A stretch of DNA of 64,000 nt from Paraliobacillus quinghaiensis (GTDB lineage: Bacteria; Bacillota; Bacilli; Bacillales; Amphibacillaceae). Positions within the stretch are counted from its first letter, which is position 1, and each line of letters starts with the position of its first letter. Below, piece after piece: positions 43,972 to 54,078 of this stretch. Where the stretch lies: the NCBI RefSeq assembly GCF_003426025.1, contig NZ_QJSH01000001.1, positions 310,001 to 374,000 of the forward strand. Direction: 5' to 3'. Position numbers and translations under genes: made by a program. The notes beneath the pieces are model-generated. The model did no database searches, had not been told where the DNA came from, and worked only from the letters and a program-made list of their open reading frames with translations.

Positions 43972-44634
43972 TCATGTATTAAAATCCGTGATGCTATACC
44001 GTACAGCAAAAATAGCTGCTTGGGTTCGGTCTCGCACCTGAAGTTTACCTATCAAATTAGAGACATGATTCTTTACTGTACCTTCAGAAATAAACAGGTT
44101 CTCTGCAATTTCTTTATTACTTAAACCTAGACCCAATTTTTTCAGTACTTCGTGCTCCCGTTCTGTTAATTGATCTATAATAGACGGTACTACGCAGGTA
44201 TGTTCTGCTTTATGAGTTTGGCGCATCTCTTTAACAATCTCAGCTGTTAACTCTCTAGGTAAAACAACTCCTCCAGAATGAACCGTCATAATTGCTTGCA
44301 CAATCGAATCTGTAGGCATGTCTTTTAACAAATAACCGCTTGCACCTTCTTCAAGTGCTTCAAAGATCAGTGCACTATCATTAAATGTTGTTAGCATTAA
44401 TACTTTTGTTTTAGGTAAAGATGCAGTAATTCGTTTAGTCCCTTCAACACCACTTGAAACAGGCATCCGAATATCCATTAACACAATATCTGGGAGAAGA
44501 TCAGTTGCTTTCACAAATGCTTCTTGTCCATTGGACGCTACTCCAACGACAGAAATTTCTGGTTTCAAATTAAGAATAGTTGCTAATCCATCGCGCATTA
44601 GCTCCTGATCATCTACAATCATTACCTTTATCAC
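43972..44634 (-). CDS. NarL/LuxR-type response regulator
   Basis: A 220-residue regulator with a receiver domain (VMIVDDQELMRDGL, phospho-acceptor Asp in DIVLMDIRMP near residue 54, Lys in LLKDMP) and a LuxR-type helix-turn-helix (LTEREHEVLKKLGLGLSNKE near 155). I start at GTG 44634, which overlaps the kinase stop in a GTGA arrangement behind GGGGGAT. It likely controls the adjacent ABC exporter. Confidence 0.92.
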   Translation of the reverse strand: MIKVMIVDDQELMRDGLATILNLKPEISVVGVASNGQEAFVKATDLLPDIVLMDIRMPVSSGVEGTKRITASLPKTKVLMLTTFNDSALIFEALEEGASGYLLKDMPTDSIVQAIMTVHSGGVVLPRELTAEIVKEMRQTHKAEHTCVVPSIIDQLTEREHEVLKKLGLGLSNKEIAENLFISEGTVKNHVSNLIGKLQVRDRTQAAIFAVRYSITDFNT

Positions 44635-45848
44635 TTTACATCCCCCACTTTCCAACTAATTTCTTTCAACGGAAAAGTTACTTTAATAATAAAACCTTCA
44701 TCCTTTTTACTCTCAAACATAATCGTACCACCATGATCATAAACTCTTTCTCTCATATTACTTAAGCCAAATCCAGGGTCTACATCTATTGCACCAGTTC
44801 CATTATCTTTAATCATTGCATCAATTTTTGACGACGAAATATGTATACTAACATTACACTTAGTAGCTTGACCATGTCTTACCGCATTGGTCACAGATTC
44901 TTGAATGATTCGTATTAGATTTAATTGAATAGAAGGTGGAATTTGTGATAATTCACCCGTAATATGAAAATCTGATTTTAACCCGGTCATTTCTTGATAG
45001 TCTTCTAGAATTTTTCTTGTTGTCTTTAACAATGAGTGTTTTGTACCTTCATCCTCCTGTAAGGTTCGAACAGATAACCTTATTTCATTTAAAGCTTCTC
45101 GCGCCAAACCTTCACAAAGTTCTATCGTTGCCTCACTTTTTTTAGGATCAAGATCTCTTAACTCCTTAGCTAATTGTAACTGCATCAGTAGTGCTGTCAT
45201 TTTGTGACCTACCGTGTCATGAATTTCTCTTGAAATCCGGTTTCGCTCTTGAATAAGTGTCAGTTCTTCTACCTGTTTAGAGTATGTATGTAATTGCTGA
45301 TGCGCATCTTGTAATTCTTGATGCGATTCACTTAATTGATCATATTGATGCGTTATTTTCTCCTGCGCAGAAGTCAACTTATAAATCAACCGACCAACAA
45401 TTGCAGAAAAAAACACAAACAACAAGTTTACTAGATTATTGATTATGCTCAAATTTCCAGTTATATGGTACGTGTAACCCATACTAATTGACCACACCAC
45501 AAAAAAGCTAATCGAAAATATCCAAATTAACAGACTATCCTTAGCCATTAAGAAAAGCGTAACAGCACATACGTCAACTAAGATTAAGTAAAGCGTTATA
45601 CCTGGAAACAAAAAGCTATATCCCATTGTAACGACTAAATCGATTGCTATAAGTATAGGGTAATGTTTCTCACCAAAAGATGTAGCTGTTAGCAAGAAAT
45701 GATTAATAGTAAAAATGATAAGCACACTAATAATATATGTTACTTGAATCGTGATATTATTATCTACAGCCGTATAATAAAAGTAGCTAATAAAGATAAA
45801 CATGATTAATCTAATTAAACTCAACAGTGTTAACCTCAACCTCATCAC
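44631..45848 (-). CDS. Sensor histidine kinase (HisKA_3 type)
   Basis: A 405-residue kinase: five or six N-terminal membrane helices (about 5-165) with almost no extracellular loop, a coiled segment, the phosphorylation site ISREIHDTVGHKMTALLMQL near residue 208, and an ATPase domain with VTNAVRHGQA and DNGTG / GFGLSNMRERV. This kind of intramembrane sensor often detects cell-envelope stress. The start could be the GTG 45848 or the adjacent ATG. It is the partner of the overlapping response regulator. Confidence 0.92.
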   Translation of the reverse strand: MMRLRLTLLSLIRLIMFIFISYFYYTAVDNNITIQVTYIISVLIIFTINHFLLTATSFGEKHYPILIAIDLVVTMGYSFLFPGITLYLILVDVCAVTLFLMAKDSLLIWIFSISFFVVWSISMGYTYHITGNLSIINNLVNLLFVFFSAIVGRLIYKLTSAQEKITHQYDQLSESHQELQDAHQQLHTYSKQVEELTLIQERNRISREIHDTVGHKMTALLMQLQLAKELRDLDPKKSEATIELCEGLAREALNEIRLSVRTLQEDEGTKHSLLKTTRKILEDYQEMTGLKSDFHITGELSQIPPSIQLNLIRIIQESVTNAVRHGQATKCNVSIHISSSKIDAMIKDNGTGAIDVDPGFGLSNMRERVYDHGGTIMFESKKDEGFIIKVTFPLKEISWKVGDVK

Positions 45849-45936
45849 CTCGCTGACAATTCCTACTAAATATTATAATCCTATCTGGGAGAAGCGTCCA
45901 CCCACTTTTCATTTCATCTAATATACTATATAAAAA

Positions 45937-46848
45937 ATGGTGGTGATCAATTTGAAAAAAGAATATTTACACTGGAGTAAAATACCTTACGCTGGTGAAA
46001 AGAACCCCCCCAGCAATCCGGTTACTCCTTTGGCCGGCTCATGGCCACTTGTGTATCTAAAGCGAGAAAAAGATGGATCTTTTTTAGATCCTGAAGGAAA
46101 CAAAGTGACACTTCCAATCACTGATCCTAGCTTAATAAATTTTGATAAAGAATTGCATGTTGTTAGAAAAACGCTCAAAACTCTCTCGTCTAAACAAAAG
46201 AAGATAGCCACTTATTACGGAACGGGTGCACCCACTAAACAATGGACACCTATTATTGACAAACTTATTGATGCATACGGAGTTAGTGCAACACATGCTG
46301 CACGAATTTTAGCCACAGTTCAGGGCGCTATTAATGATACAATGATAGTTGTATGGGACTTGAAATATAGATGGGATGTAGCAAGACCTAATCAATATGA
46401 TCAAAAATTGAGTACTTTATTATGCACCCCGCGGTTCCCAACTTATCCGTCTGGTCATGCAACAATGTCAGGTTGTGCAGAAGTTGTGCTAAGTTATTTC
46501 TTTCCAAGTGAAGCCAAGAAACTTCATAAAATAGCAAATGACGATTCAGTTGGACGCTTGTATGCGGGTGTTCATTTTCCTTCTGATAATGATCAAGGGC
46601 TTCGATTGGGAAGATTTATCGGGGAGACAATTGTGAAAGACTTAAAAAAGCAGAAGGATAGCAGCTTAAATCCAGTAGATTTCCCATACAAAGAATATCG
46701 AAATGCGGACATATTTCCTGAAAATTATCAACAGTTTCTTCCCTATGATTTTAGAGATAGTTGTACCTCTCTATTAATTGATGAAGAAAACCCTCATCAA
46801 AGTACTGTCAACAATAAAGAAGCTCCTAAACCATTTATATTTATATAA
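45937..46848 (+). CDS. Vanadium-haloperoxidase/PAP2-like phosphatase
   Basis: A 303-residue protein without a signal peptide. It contains the acid phosphatase/vanadium haloperoxidase motifs KYRWDVARP near residue 145, YPSGHATMSG near 170 and SVGRLYAGVHFPSDNDQG near 206. The KxxxxxxRP-PSGH-SRxxxxxHxxxD set is complete, so either phosphatase or haloperoxidase activity is possible. The start may be ATG 45937 or TTG 45952, the latter behind GGTGGTGAT. Monocistronic, with a 17-bp terminator downstream. Confidence 0.85.
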   Translation: MVVINLKKEYLHWSKIPYAGEKNPPSNPVTPLAGSWPLVYLKREKDGSFLDPEGNKVTLPITDPSLINFDKELHVVRKTLKTLSSKQKKIATYYGTGAPTKQWTPIIDKLIDAYGVSATHAARILATVQGAINDTMIVVWDLKYRWDVARPNQYDQKLSTLLCTPRFPTYPSGHATMSGCAEVVLSYFFPSEAKKLHKIANDDSVGRLYAGVHFPSDNDQGLRLGRFIGETIVKDLKKQKDSSLNPVDFPYKEYRNADIFPENYQQFLPYDFRDSCTSLLIDEENPHQSTVNNKEAPKPFIFI

Positions 46849-46926
46849 TACTTCGCTTTAATTTAAGTAACTATGAAATTGTGATAAAAAATGTGTAACT
46901 TAATCTCAAAAAAGTATAATGTACAG

Positions 46927-46963
46927 AAAACACACTTTGATTAGTTTAATCAAAGTGTGTTTT
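46927..46963 (+). terminator. Terminator after the PAP2-like gene
   Basis: A perfect 17-bp stem (46927-46943 with 46947-46963) with a three-base loop, starting AAAACACAC and ending in GTGTGTTTT. Confidence 0.85.
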
Positions 46964-47061
46964 CAAAGATAAAGGAGACTCACATAGCTTTTTTGATGAC
47001 TTGATTATTTATCGCTTTATCGCACATTTGATTCACGTTCTTTTGGAAAAACGTTAAAAAC

Positions 47062-48390
47062 TTAATTTAGAAAGCAATCCACAACTGTATTAACAAATTT
47101 ATCGGTTTCATTTATCCATGGGCTGTGTCCCGAATGCTCAAACCAAATAAGTTCCTTTTCAGGAGCCTCTATCATTCCAAAGTATTCTTCAGTTATTGAG
47201 ATGGGCGCATTTATATCATGACGACCAATAAGAAAATAAACTGGTACATCCAACTTAACAGCTTGCTTTCTTAAATCCACTTCATATAGTTGTTGATAAA
47301 CGTGATTAAAAGTGTACGCTACTCCTCGTAAAAAGTTCAGTTTATCATATAAACCATATTCAGGGCCGAGAATGTCACCGATTGTATTATAACCACCATT
47401 TATTATATTGGGGTCTTTTGCCATATAATCGCTTAAATACATTAAATAAGCTGATTCCTTCCAAACTACATCCTTTCCGTAATAAGGTGGTGGACCTTGC
47501 TCCTCAAGTTCTAACACCTTCTCTGTATCACCACTATCTGTAGCAATTTGCTTTGCTAGTTCATAATCAATTTCTTCTGTTTCTTTAAAATCCACCATTT
47601 GACCAGTACCAATAAAAGCATGATAAAGCTTAGGGTACTCGTTCACTAGCATGATACCAAGTGCACTCCCCCATGATTCCCCCATTACATAAATCTTGTC
47701 TTGCTTAAACCTGTCTCTTAAATAAAGTGTTAATTGCTGTGCATCTTTAATATAACGTTCAGGAGTCAGATCTTCAAGATCAACTGCATGATAAGACTTA
47801 CCTGAACCAGGTTGATCCCAATTTACAATAGTAAATTGCCTTTCCAACTCACTTAGCTGTTCACGTGTAGCAGCCATTTGAGTTCCGCCAGGTCCACCTG
47901 CTAAAAACAATAAAACCGGGTTCTTTTCATCATGGCTACGAATAGATATCCATTGTTTACTGTTATTGAGTGAAATTTGTTCTAATGACGCTATGCTATT
48001 TTCTATGACTTTTCCATCATCACCTTTAACTGATGGCGTATACGCAAACCATTGACTTGTAATTATCATTAGAAAAAGAACTGTTAATATATAACCAGCG
48101 TAAAGAAGCTGAGACTTAATCGGCTTCCATTCAGGACGTTTCTTTTTGATTAATAATTTAAAAGTCATTAATAACGATTTAATTAATAAGATAATAATTG
48201 TAATAATAAAAATGAATAGTAGTATGATTGCTATTGTTAACTCAATAGTTGAGGCTAATCCAAAATGTATAAGTATAGGTCTGATGAATGCGTATACAAG
48301 AAATATAACTATTGTAATTAACAATAAAGATATAACTCTTTTTTTCAACATACCACCTTTTCTACTCTCATCACTAGCATTATTTTTCAT
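47062..48390 (-). CDS. Membrane-anchored alpha/beta hydrolase, proline iminopeptidase-like
   Basis: A 442-residue hydrolase. Three N-terminal membrane helices (about 15-115) precede an alpha/beta-hydrolase domain with FLAGGPGGTQ (oxyanion), NWDQPGSGKSY, the nucleophile in GESWGSALGIM near residue 235, and the catalytic His in FEHSGHSPW. The domain resembles the S33 prolyl aminopeptidases. AAGGAG precedes the ATG. The substrate is unknown; anchoring suggests action at the outer face of the membrane. Confidence 0.85.
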   Translation of the reverse strand: MKNNASDESRKGGMLKKRVISLLLITIVIFLVYAFIRPILIHFGLASTIELTIAIILLFIFIITIIILLIKSLLMTFKLLIKKKRPEWKPIKSQLLYAGYILTVLFLMIITSQWFAYTPSVKGDDGKVIENSIASLEQISLNNSKQWISIRSHDEKNPVLLFLAGGPGGTQMAATREQLSELERQFTIVNWDQPGSGKSYHAVDLEDLTPERYIKDAQQLTLYLRDRFKQDKIYVMGESWGSALGIMLVNEYPKLYHAFIGTGQMVDFKETEEIDYELAKQIATDSGDTEKVLELEEQGPPPYYGKDVVWKESAYLMYLSDYMAKDPNIINGGYNTIGDILGPEYGLYDKLNFLRGVAYTFNHVYQQLYEVDLRKQAVKLDVPVYFLIGRHDINAPISITEEYFGMIEAPEKELIWFEHSGHSPWINETDKFVNTVVDCFLN

Positions 48391-48570
48391 ATCTTTTCAA
48401 CTCCTTTTTTAGAAATTAGATCTTACCCAACACAGCTGTTGCTTCACTCACAAACTCATTTTTTCACCTCTTTAATATTATTCTTAGTTTAACTTGTTAT
48501 GCTCGCTATCCCTTCTAAGGAATCTTTTATTTTATACGTTGTTAGTTTGAGAAAAGTTTCACAGATATTA

Positions 48571-48620
48571 TAAGAAAAACGACGCGTAATTAAGTTACAA
48601 TTTACGCGTCGTTTTTCTTA
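48571..48620. terminator. Long bidirectional hairpin between hydrolase promoter and nhaC end
   Basis: TAAGAAAAACGACGCGTAA (48571-48589) is the exact complement of 48602-48620. It ends in T-rich sequence on both strands; for the minus strand it would need to act upstream of nhaC's neighbour, so its main target is unclear, though placement past the nhaC stop (48659) makes it the nhaC terminator. Confidence 0.75.
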
Positions 48621-48658
48621 AAGTTTTAACTGATGTCAAATCCCCTAAAATATTATCT

Positions 48659-50035
48659 CTATTCTTTTGTTGAAATCGTCTTTCCGGTTAAACCGTAAAT
48701 TACTGTCAACACTGGACTTAACAAGCAAAAGAATGCAAATGGTAGATAATCGATGACGGCAACGCCAAGAACATCTCCAAGGAATACTCCACACACACTC
48801 CATGGTACTAATGGGTTAATTACTGTTCCAGCATCCTCTAACGTTCGTGATAAATTTTTCCTTGCCAATCCAGCTCGATCATAAATATCTTGATAAGATT
48901 CGCCAGTCAACAAAATCGACAAGTATTGTTCTCCAATAAATACATTGATTCCGATTGCTGTTAGAGCAGTAGACAGCGTTATCGTACGGATAGTTTGTAG
49001 CTTTCGTTGTACATTTAAAATCACTGATGGAATAACACCAGTAACAAAGAATAAACCACCAAGTGCTAGAGCAAGAATCACTAATGAAACAGTAAATAAC
49101 ATACTATCGATTCCACCTCTAGAAAGCATTGCATTCACAGCATCGTTATTTGTTTGCGCGGTAAAGCCGGAGAACCACGTATGCCATAGATCTCCCCAAG
49201 GAATAACTTGACGCACACCTGCAATAACGGTTGCTATTAAACTACTAACAGCTAAGGATACAAAAGCGCTTTTTTTGGTTAAACTCATCGCTACTAATAT
49301 GATTAAAGGAATCCATGAACTCCAGTGAATTAGACCCGCATCAAGCAAGCCAGTCTGAATGGCAGCTATTTTTTCTGACTCTATTGTTTGTTCAGGTGAA
49401 ATAAATACAAAAATTATAAAAGAAATAAGAAATGCTGGCACTGTTGTCCATGCCATATTTTTGATATGATCAAATAAGTCTACTTTTACAACTGTTGATG
49501 CTAAATTTGTGGTATCAGATAATGGAGACATTTTATCACCAAAAAAAGCACCTGAAACAATTGCTCCAGCTGTAATAGCCAGAGATGCATCCATTGATTG
49601 TGCTACTCCAAGAAATGCTACACCTAAGGTTGCACTTGTTGTAAATGAACTACCTAGGGCAACACCCGAGATTGCCGTTATTGTAAAAACAATTGCAAAA
49701 AACCAAGGGCCTTCAGCTAGACCAAATGATACATTCATCAGAACTGGAATTGTACCACTTGCCATCCAACTACTAATCAGGACACCAATTAAAAAGAAAA
49801 TTAATACAGCACCCATACCAGTTTGAGCGCCTAAAACCATCCCATCTTGAAGCTGTTGAAATGAGAATTTTTTAATAAAGCCATATGTAATCATAATTAA
49901 AACAGCCAGTAGAATCGGTACATGCGGTACACTCTGTAAAAATATAATAAAATAGCTAATAATACTAACAACAATTAAAAGCATAGTAATTGATTCTAAC
50001 AGACTAGGTAATTTCTTCGGTTGTAAATGTAGCAT
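48659..50035 (-). CDS. nhaC: NhaC-type sodium:proton antiporter
   Basis: A 458-residue antiporter with about 11 helices. TTSATLGVAFLGVAQSMDAS and the very conserved SGAFFGDKMSPLSDTTNLAS near residue 160-180 define the NhaC family, and a matching NPLVPWSVCGVFLGDVLGV is near 410. It would extrude sodium at alkaline pH. Start TTG/ATG region at 50035 is set by the MLHLQPKKLP beginning. It is followed upstream by a small membrane protein gene in the same direction. Confidence 0.93.
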   Translation of the reverse strand: MLHLQPKKLPSLLESITMLLIVVSIISYFIIFLQSVPHVPILLAVLIMITYGFIKKFSFQQLQDGMVLGAQTGMGAVLIFFLIGVLISSWMASGTIPVLMNVSFGLAEGPWFFAIVFTITAISGVALGSSFTTSATLGVAFLGVAQSMDASLAITAGAIVSGAFFGDKMSPLSDTTNLASTVVKVDLFDHIKNMAWTTVPAFLISFIIFVFISPEQTIESEKIAAIQTGLLDAGLIHWSSWIPLIILVAMSLTKKSAFVSLAVSSLIATVIAGVRQVIPWGDLWHTWFSGFTAQTNNDAVNAMLSRGGIDSMLFTVSLVILALALGGLFFVTGVIPSVILNVQRKLQTIRTITLSTALTAIGINVFIGEQYLSILLTGESYQDIYDRAGLARKNLSRTLEDAGTVINPLVPWSVCGVFLGDVLGVAVIDYLPFAFFCLLSPVLTVIYGLTGKTISTKE

Positions 50036-50061
50036 AAATTCACCTTACTTTCTATCATTAT

Positions 50062-50253
50062 TTAATGTTTATTACTACCTTTCCTATTATCTACTTTTCT
50101 AATAATACCTATTGCTTCGATTAAAGCGAGTGATGCAAGTATAATTCTTGCCGTAGGTCCCAGCGGCTGGTATATATCTCCAAGTAACACAATAATCAAA
50201 GCAAAATATAGTAAAACCTTTATTAATAATGTAAATAATGTTAACCGTTCCAA
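50062..50253 (-). CDS. Small membrane protein upstream of nhaC
   Basis: A 63-residue protein with two predicted helices (about 7-27 and 35-50) and a basic C-terminal tail (KVDNRKGSNKH). The frame is open further upstream, but that part overlaps the yitT-like gene; TTG 50253 directly follows AAAAGGAGGGG and gives a sensible membrane protein. It precedes nhaC by 26 bases and is probably co-transcribed. Family not recognised. Confidence 0.7.
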   Translation of the reverse strand: MERLTLFTLLIKVLLYFALIIVLLGDIYQPLGPTARIILASLALIEAIGIIRKVDNRKGSNKH

Positions 50254-50350
50254 CTTACCCCTCCTTTTAATTTTTTGAAAGTTCCTTCTATTATATAACT
50301 CATCCTTCTCACTGTATATGCAAAATATAATTAAAAAAATGAAGAATAAG

Positions 50351-51157
50351 CTAGTTCTTAGCAAATTCTCCATCTACTTCTACAGTTTCATATATATTAA
50401 TAAAAGCTTTTTTATCATGCTTACGAACAATCTCTTTAATTTGCATTGTTTCATATCGCGTAACAACCATCATCAAAATTTGCTTTTGCTCTTGAGTGTA
50501 TCCTCCATAGCCATTTGTTATTGTTATGCCACGGTAAATCGTTTTCAATAATTCTTGTCGAATCACGTCCCCTTTAGACGTGACAATTTGCATCGTTAAC
50601 TTAATGTGATTGGTATGAATTGTATCAATTACCCTTCCTGTTAAATAAATCGATAGCATCGTATACAAAGCAATATTCCAATCAAATATAGCACCCGAAA
50701 TAAGAACAATAACACCATTCATACCAGTTAAAAGCATTCCAACACTAACATTACTTATTCTAGAAATAAGAATTGCGATAATATCTAAGCCGCCAGATGA
50801 ACCAGAATATTTTAAAATTATCCCTATTCCGATACCGCCAATTACACCCCCAAAAATACTGGAAAGTAAAAGATTATCAGCTACCATTACTACTGGCAAA
50901 GCGTATAAGAATATTGATAAGGAAACTACACAAGTAATCGTATTGATTGTAATCTCTTTTCCTAACTTAATATAACCTAATACAATTAAAGGTAAATTTA
51001 GAATCAGATTTATAAGTCCGATATCAAATGGCGTCAGTAATCCAAACAAAATTGCAATACCACTTATTCCGCTACTTAATATTCCGTATGGAACAAGAAA
51101 AAAATTAAAGGCAAATGCCACAATCAAAGAACCCAAAATAACTATTAAATTTTTCAT
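50351..51157 (-). CDS. YitT family membrane protein
   Basis: A 268-residue protein with five or six N-terminal helices (about 1-175; start GSLIVAFAFNFFLVPYGILS) and a C-terminal DUF2179 domain (VVTRYETMQIKEIVRKHDKK near 230). These proteins are common in Bacillaceae and have no settled function; a transport role is suspected. CAGGAGG precedes the ATG. Confidence 0.9.
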   Translation of the reverse strand: MKNLIVILGSLIVAFAFNFFLVPYGILSSGISGIAILFGLLTPFDIGLINLILNLPLIVLGYIKLGKEITINTITCVVSLSIFLYALPVVMVADNLLLSSIFGGVIGGIGIGIILKYSGSSGGLDIIAILISRISNVSVGMLLTGMNGVIVLISGAIFDWNIALYTMLSIYLTGRVIDTIHTNHIKLTMQIVTSKGDVIRQELLKTIYRGITITNGYGGYTQEQKQILMMVVTRYETMQIKEIVRKHDKKAFINIYETVEVDGEFAKN

Positions 51158-51429
51158 ATATCATCGACCTCCTGTACAAGAACTTCCCACTACTATTTCA
51201 ACAAAAACATCTTTCTATATAGGAACATTTTTTGTTGTTATTATAATTGCATTTTCTAGAAACCTCTATTATATATAGCGAATGCATCAACTAACTATTT
51301 ACTTTACTTGACTAAAGTTAGCAATTTATATTACCAATGTCAATAAAATAAGCCATTCACGTTAAATTCAAAATATTTAAAGCAGCTAAGTGTACTCAAT
51401 TTTAAAAAACTCGTTGGTATATTATTGAA

Positions 51430-51455
51430 TGAAACATAATATGTATTATGTTTCA
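51430..51455. repeat. 26-bp palindrome upstream of the integrase gene
   Basis: TGAAACATAAT-ATGT-ATTATGTTTCA: two 11-bp arms with a four-base centre. It lies 300 bases before the integrase start in an AT-rich, gene-free stretch of 590 bases. It might be a binding site for a dimeric protein or the recombinase; no T run supports termination. Confidence 0.5.
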
Positions 51456-51510
51456 TTATGAAAATTAGTGAAAACATGTTATATCAACGTATTATTCACT
51501 ATTTCAGTTA

Positions 51511-51542
51511 TTATCAATTTATGGTATAATACATATTGATAA
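51511..51542 (+). promoter_or_regulatory. Extended -10 promoter inside an inverted repeat
   Basis: TTATCAAT (51511-51518) and ATTGATAA (51535-51542) flank TGGTATAAT (51522-51530), an extended -10 element. Binding to the repeat would block the promoter. It is correctly placed to drive the recombinase gene with a leader of about 200 bases. Confidence 0.5.
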
Positions 51543-51747
51543 CGGACGTTCATCATTAAAATGGTATATATAGAAAAATACACCTTATATAATAAGTTTG
51601 TATTATTTTTTTGTGTTTTTTTAGAACAAATGTGCTAATGCTATAGAATCGCATTTTGAGAGAATTAGCAAGGTGATTGGTCATAAAAGAATAGATAATT
51701 TCGTCTGAGGTCGTTTCTCTGCATTACATTTTTTAGGGGGTTTTTAT

Positions 51748-52473
51748 TTGGAAAAACACGAATATGCAGAATATGTATATTTAACAAAAGGTGAATATAT
51801 GTATCTACAAAATAAATACGGTGATTATGAACTTAATAGAAAAATTAATGAATTAAATAAATCAAAACTAAGAGATCCAAAAAGAATTGCAAAAGTTAAA
51901 TCTGATTATCACGCACTGATTAGTAAAGGCATGCAAACTGTTCAACCAATCAGGGATAAACATTTAATAGAAGCAATGAAAGCAGAATTACATAAAACCT
52001 CTTACCGTAATTATTTTTTATTTATAATGGGACTTAATACGGGGTTGAGAATTAGTGACCTTCTTCCTCTAAGAGTGATGGATGTTCGTGGAAAATCACA
52101 CATTGTTATGAAGGAGACAAAAACGCGGAAAAACAAACGATTTCTGATTAATATTGAATTAAGAAATATTATTTTAGATTACACAAAAGATATGAACGAT
52201 GAAGATTATTTATTTCCTTCTAATAAAACAGATTTACCATTACAAAGAGTACAAGCGTATAAGGTTCTCAATCGCGCCGCACAAAATGTTGGTATTAAAG
52301 ATTTTGGAACACATAGCATGCGAAAAACGTTTGGTTTCTGGCACTATACAATTAATAAAAACGTTGCTTTACTTCAAGATATCTTTAACCACTCCTCACC
52401 AGATATCACATTACGTTATATTGGAATAAACCAAGATATAGTAGATAAGAGTTTAGAGCATTTTAGTCTGTAG
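51748..52473 (+). CDS. Orphan tyrosine recombinase/integrase
   Basis: A 241-residue site-specific recombinase. The first about 60 residues are a charged, unfamiliar extension; the catalytic domain contains the first Arg in NTGLRISDLL near residue 100, a Lys in the TKTRKNKRF strand, the box HSMRKTFGFWHY near 190, and the nucleophile Tyr in HSSPDITLRYIGI. No helper genes, attachment repeats or phage genes are next to it, so it may be a domesticated or stranded recombinase. The TTG start follows TTAGGGGG. Confidence 0.88.
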   Translation: MEKHEYAEYVYLTKGEYMYLQNKYGDYELNRKINELNKSKLRDPKRIAKVKSDYHALISKGMQTVQPIRDKHLIEAMKAELHKTSYRNYFLFIMGLNTGLRISDLLPLRVMDVRGKSHIVMKETKTRKNKRFLINIELRNIILDYTKDMNDEDYLFPSNKTDLPLQRVQAYKVLNRAAQNVGIKDFGTHSMRKTFGFWHYTINKNVALLQDIFNHSSPDITLRYIGINQDIVDKSLEHFSL

Positions 52474-52495
52474 TTTTAAAAGATACCTCTATTTG

Positions 52496-52529
52496 GAACT
52501 GCCAAAATCGCATTTGATTCCGGCAGTTC
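52496..52529 (+). terminator. Terminator after the recombinase gene
   Basis: GAACTGCC (52496-52503) pairs with GGCAGTTC (52522-52529). The following T content is modest. Bases 52530-52876 contain nothing I can recognise other than the AGGAGG ribosome site of the next gene. Confidence 0.6.
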
Positions 52530-52876
52530 TAATTAAATAACATCTTGGTATTATCGCTTTCCGATCTTAACTAGGATTAATATTAACAAACTATAATTAA
52601 TTTTTTTCCATATATATTATGTTCGCTTAATATCAAACCTCCCTTCCCTGTTGTCCATTCTAATCTTAAAAACTTCCACTGTAGCTAAATAGAAGCATGT
52701 AATCTGTTTGTTTATGACAAGAAAAATTTGTAAATATTATCGTTCTAATAATTCATTCATATTAGACTTTCAATCATTGTGTTAAAATAAGAAGGTATTT
52801 CTAAGACTATAGCGAATAAGTACTTTCTACCAAATATTAAAGTAGCAGTTATGATTACCATAGGAGGAAATAATAG

Positions 52877-54046
52877 ATGAACAAAAAAGATATAGCAAAT
52901 ATTCGAAAGCAATTTAAAGTTGGGAATGATTTATTAAAAATAAAAGAAATTTATAATGTTTATATCATGAAGGAATCAAGTGAAATCTATCATGAGCAAA
53001 GTCAGCCATTTGAAATGTTAGATGAGGATCAGCAAGAGTTATTTATGATTAACTTCAAAAAAGTACTTACAGGGCAACTTGATGAAAAATTATTTGAATT
53101 AAAATTTCAACGTGAAGCGGAGAATAGCAGTCAACTTATACTACATCAAGGATTATTAAGCAGTGATGTAGAAGATTGGAAAGCACAAATGCTACTTCTT
53201 GTAGAAAAAATGCTTCATGAAAAGCAATATGAAAAAGATATTGTTGTTACATTCATTCGTGGGGAATACTTAAAACCAATGAAACGAAGTGAAGAATCTG
53301 AAGTGAGTAATCGTGATACTGTCTTTTCTAACTCCTTCATTTTATCCAGTATAAATAACACACAAGAGCCTAAAAAAGAACTACAATTTGACTATATTGA
53401 GAAGGAATTCAAATATAACGTAAAGGTCGATCCAGTGATCAACCTTAATACTCCAGTTGCTGGATTCTTATTCCCTTGTTTCACCGATAATGCTGCTGAT
53501 GTCAATCACGTTCTATATTCCTCTGCAAAAGCGAACGAGCCTGATCCTGAATTTATAGAAGATGTTCTAAATGCTGAAGAGACGATGACTGCACAAGAAG
53601 ATAAAGTAGTTTTCGAAGAAATTGTAAAAGATGTAACAGGAAATCAACTCAATACTTCAACACTTGCCAATGTTTATGAAGAAATCAACCGTGTAATCGA
53701 AGAGCATGAGGAAGAAGATACACCAAGATTAGACCACAAAGATGTAGAGCGCGTTTTAAAAATGAGTGGTGTTGAAGAAGTGAATACAGAAAAGGTAGAA
53801 GCTGCTTTCCAAAAAGTCATTGATGATAACAACTATGAGCTAAAAGCAAGCAGTATCCTACCAAAATATAATTCAAAGTCTATTAAAATCAGTACAAAAG
53901 TAGCCAATATTTCTTTGAGTCCACAAGATTTAAAATATGTAAGACAAGTTAATTTTAATGGTAAACTCTGTATCATGATTGAAGTTGAAGAAGATACTGT
54001 TATCGAAGGATTTACAATGATTCCAGAGGCGTTTGGCAATAACTAA
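52877..54046 (+). CDS. DUF4317 domain-containing protein
   Basis: A 389-residue cytosolic acidic protein matching the DUF4317 family of Firmicutes: start MNKKDIANIRKQFKVGNDLL, a central GFLFPCFTDNAADVNHVLYS near residue 197, and a C-terminal half rich in Glu. No enzymatic motif is visible and no function is known to me. AGGAGG precedes the ATG. Single gene with a hairpin downstream. Confidence 0.87.
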   Translation: MNKKDIANIRKQFKVGNDLLKIKEIYNVYIMKESSEIYHEQSQPFEMLDEDQQELFMINFKKVLTGQLDEKLFELKFQREAENSSQLILHQGLLSSDVEDWKAQMLLLVEKMLHEKQYEKDIVVTFIRGEYLKPMKRSEESEVSNRDTVFSNSFILSSINNTQEPKKELQFDYIEKEFKYNVKVDPVINLNTPVAGFLFPCFTDNAADVNHVLYSSAKANEPDPEFIEDVLNAEETMTAQEDKVVFEEIVKDVTGNQLNTSTLANVYEEINRVIEEHEEEDTPRLDHKDVERVLKMSGVEEVNTEKVEAAFQKVIDDNNYELKASSILPKYNSKSIKISTKVANISLSPQDLKYVRQVNFNGKLCIMIEVEEDTVIEGFTMIPEAFGNN

Positions 54047-54078
54047 GCTCTTAATCTTAATAAAATGATATTAGAAAA

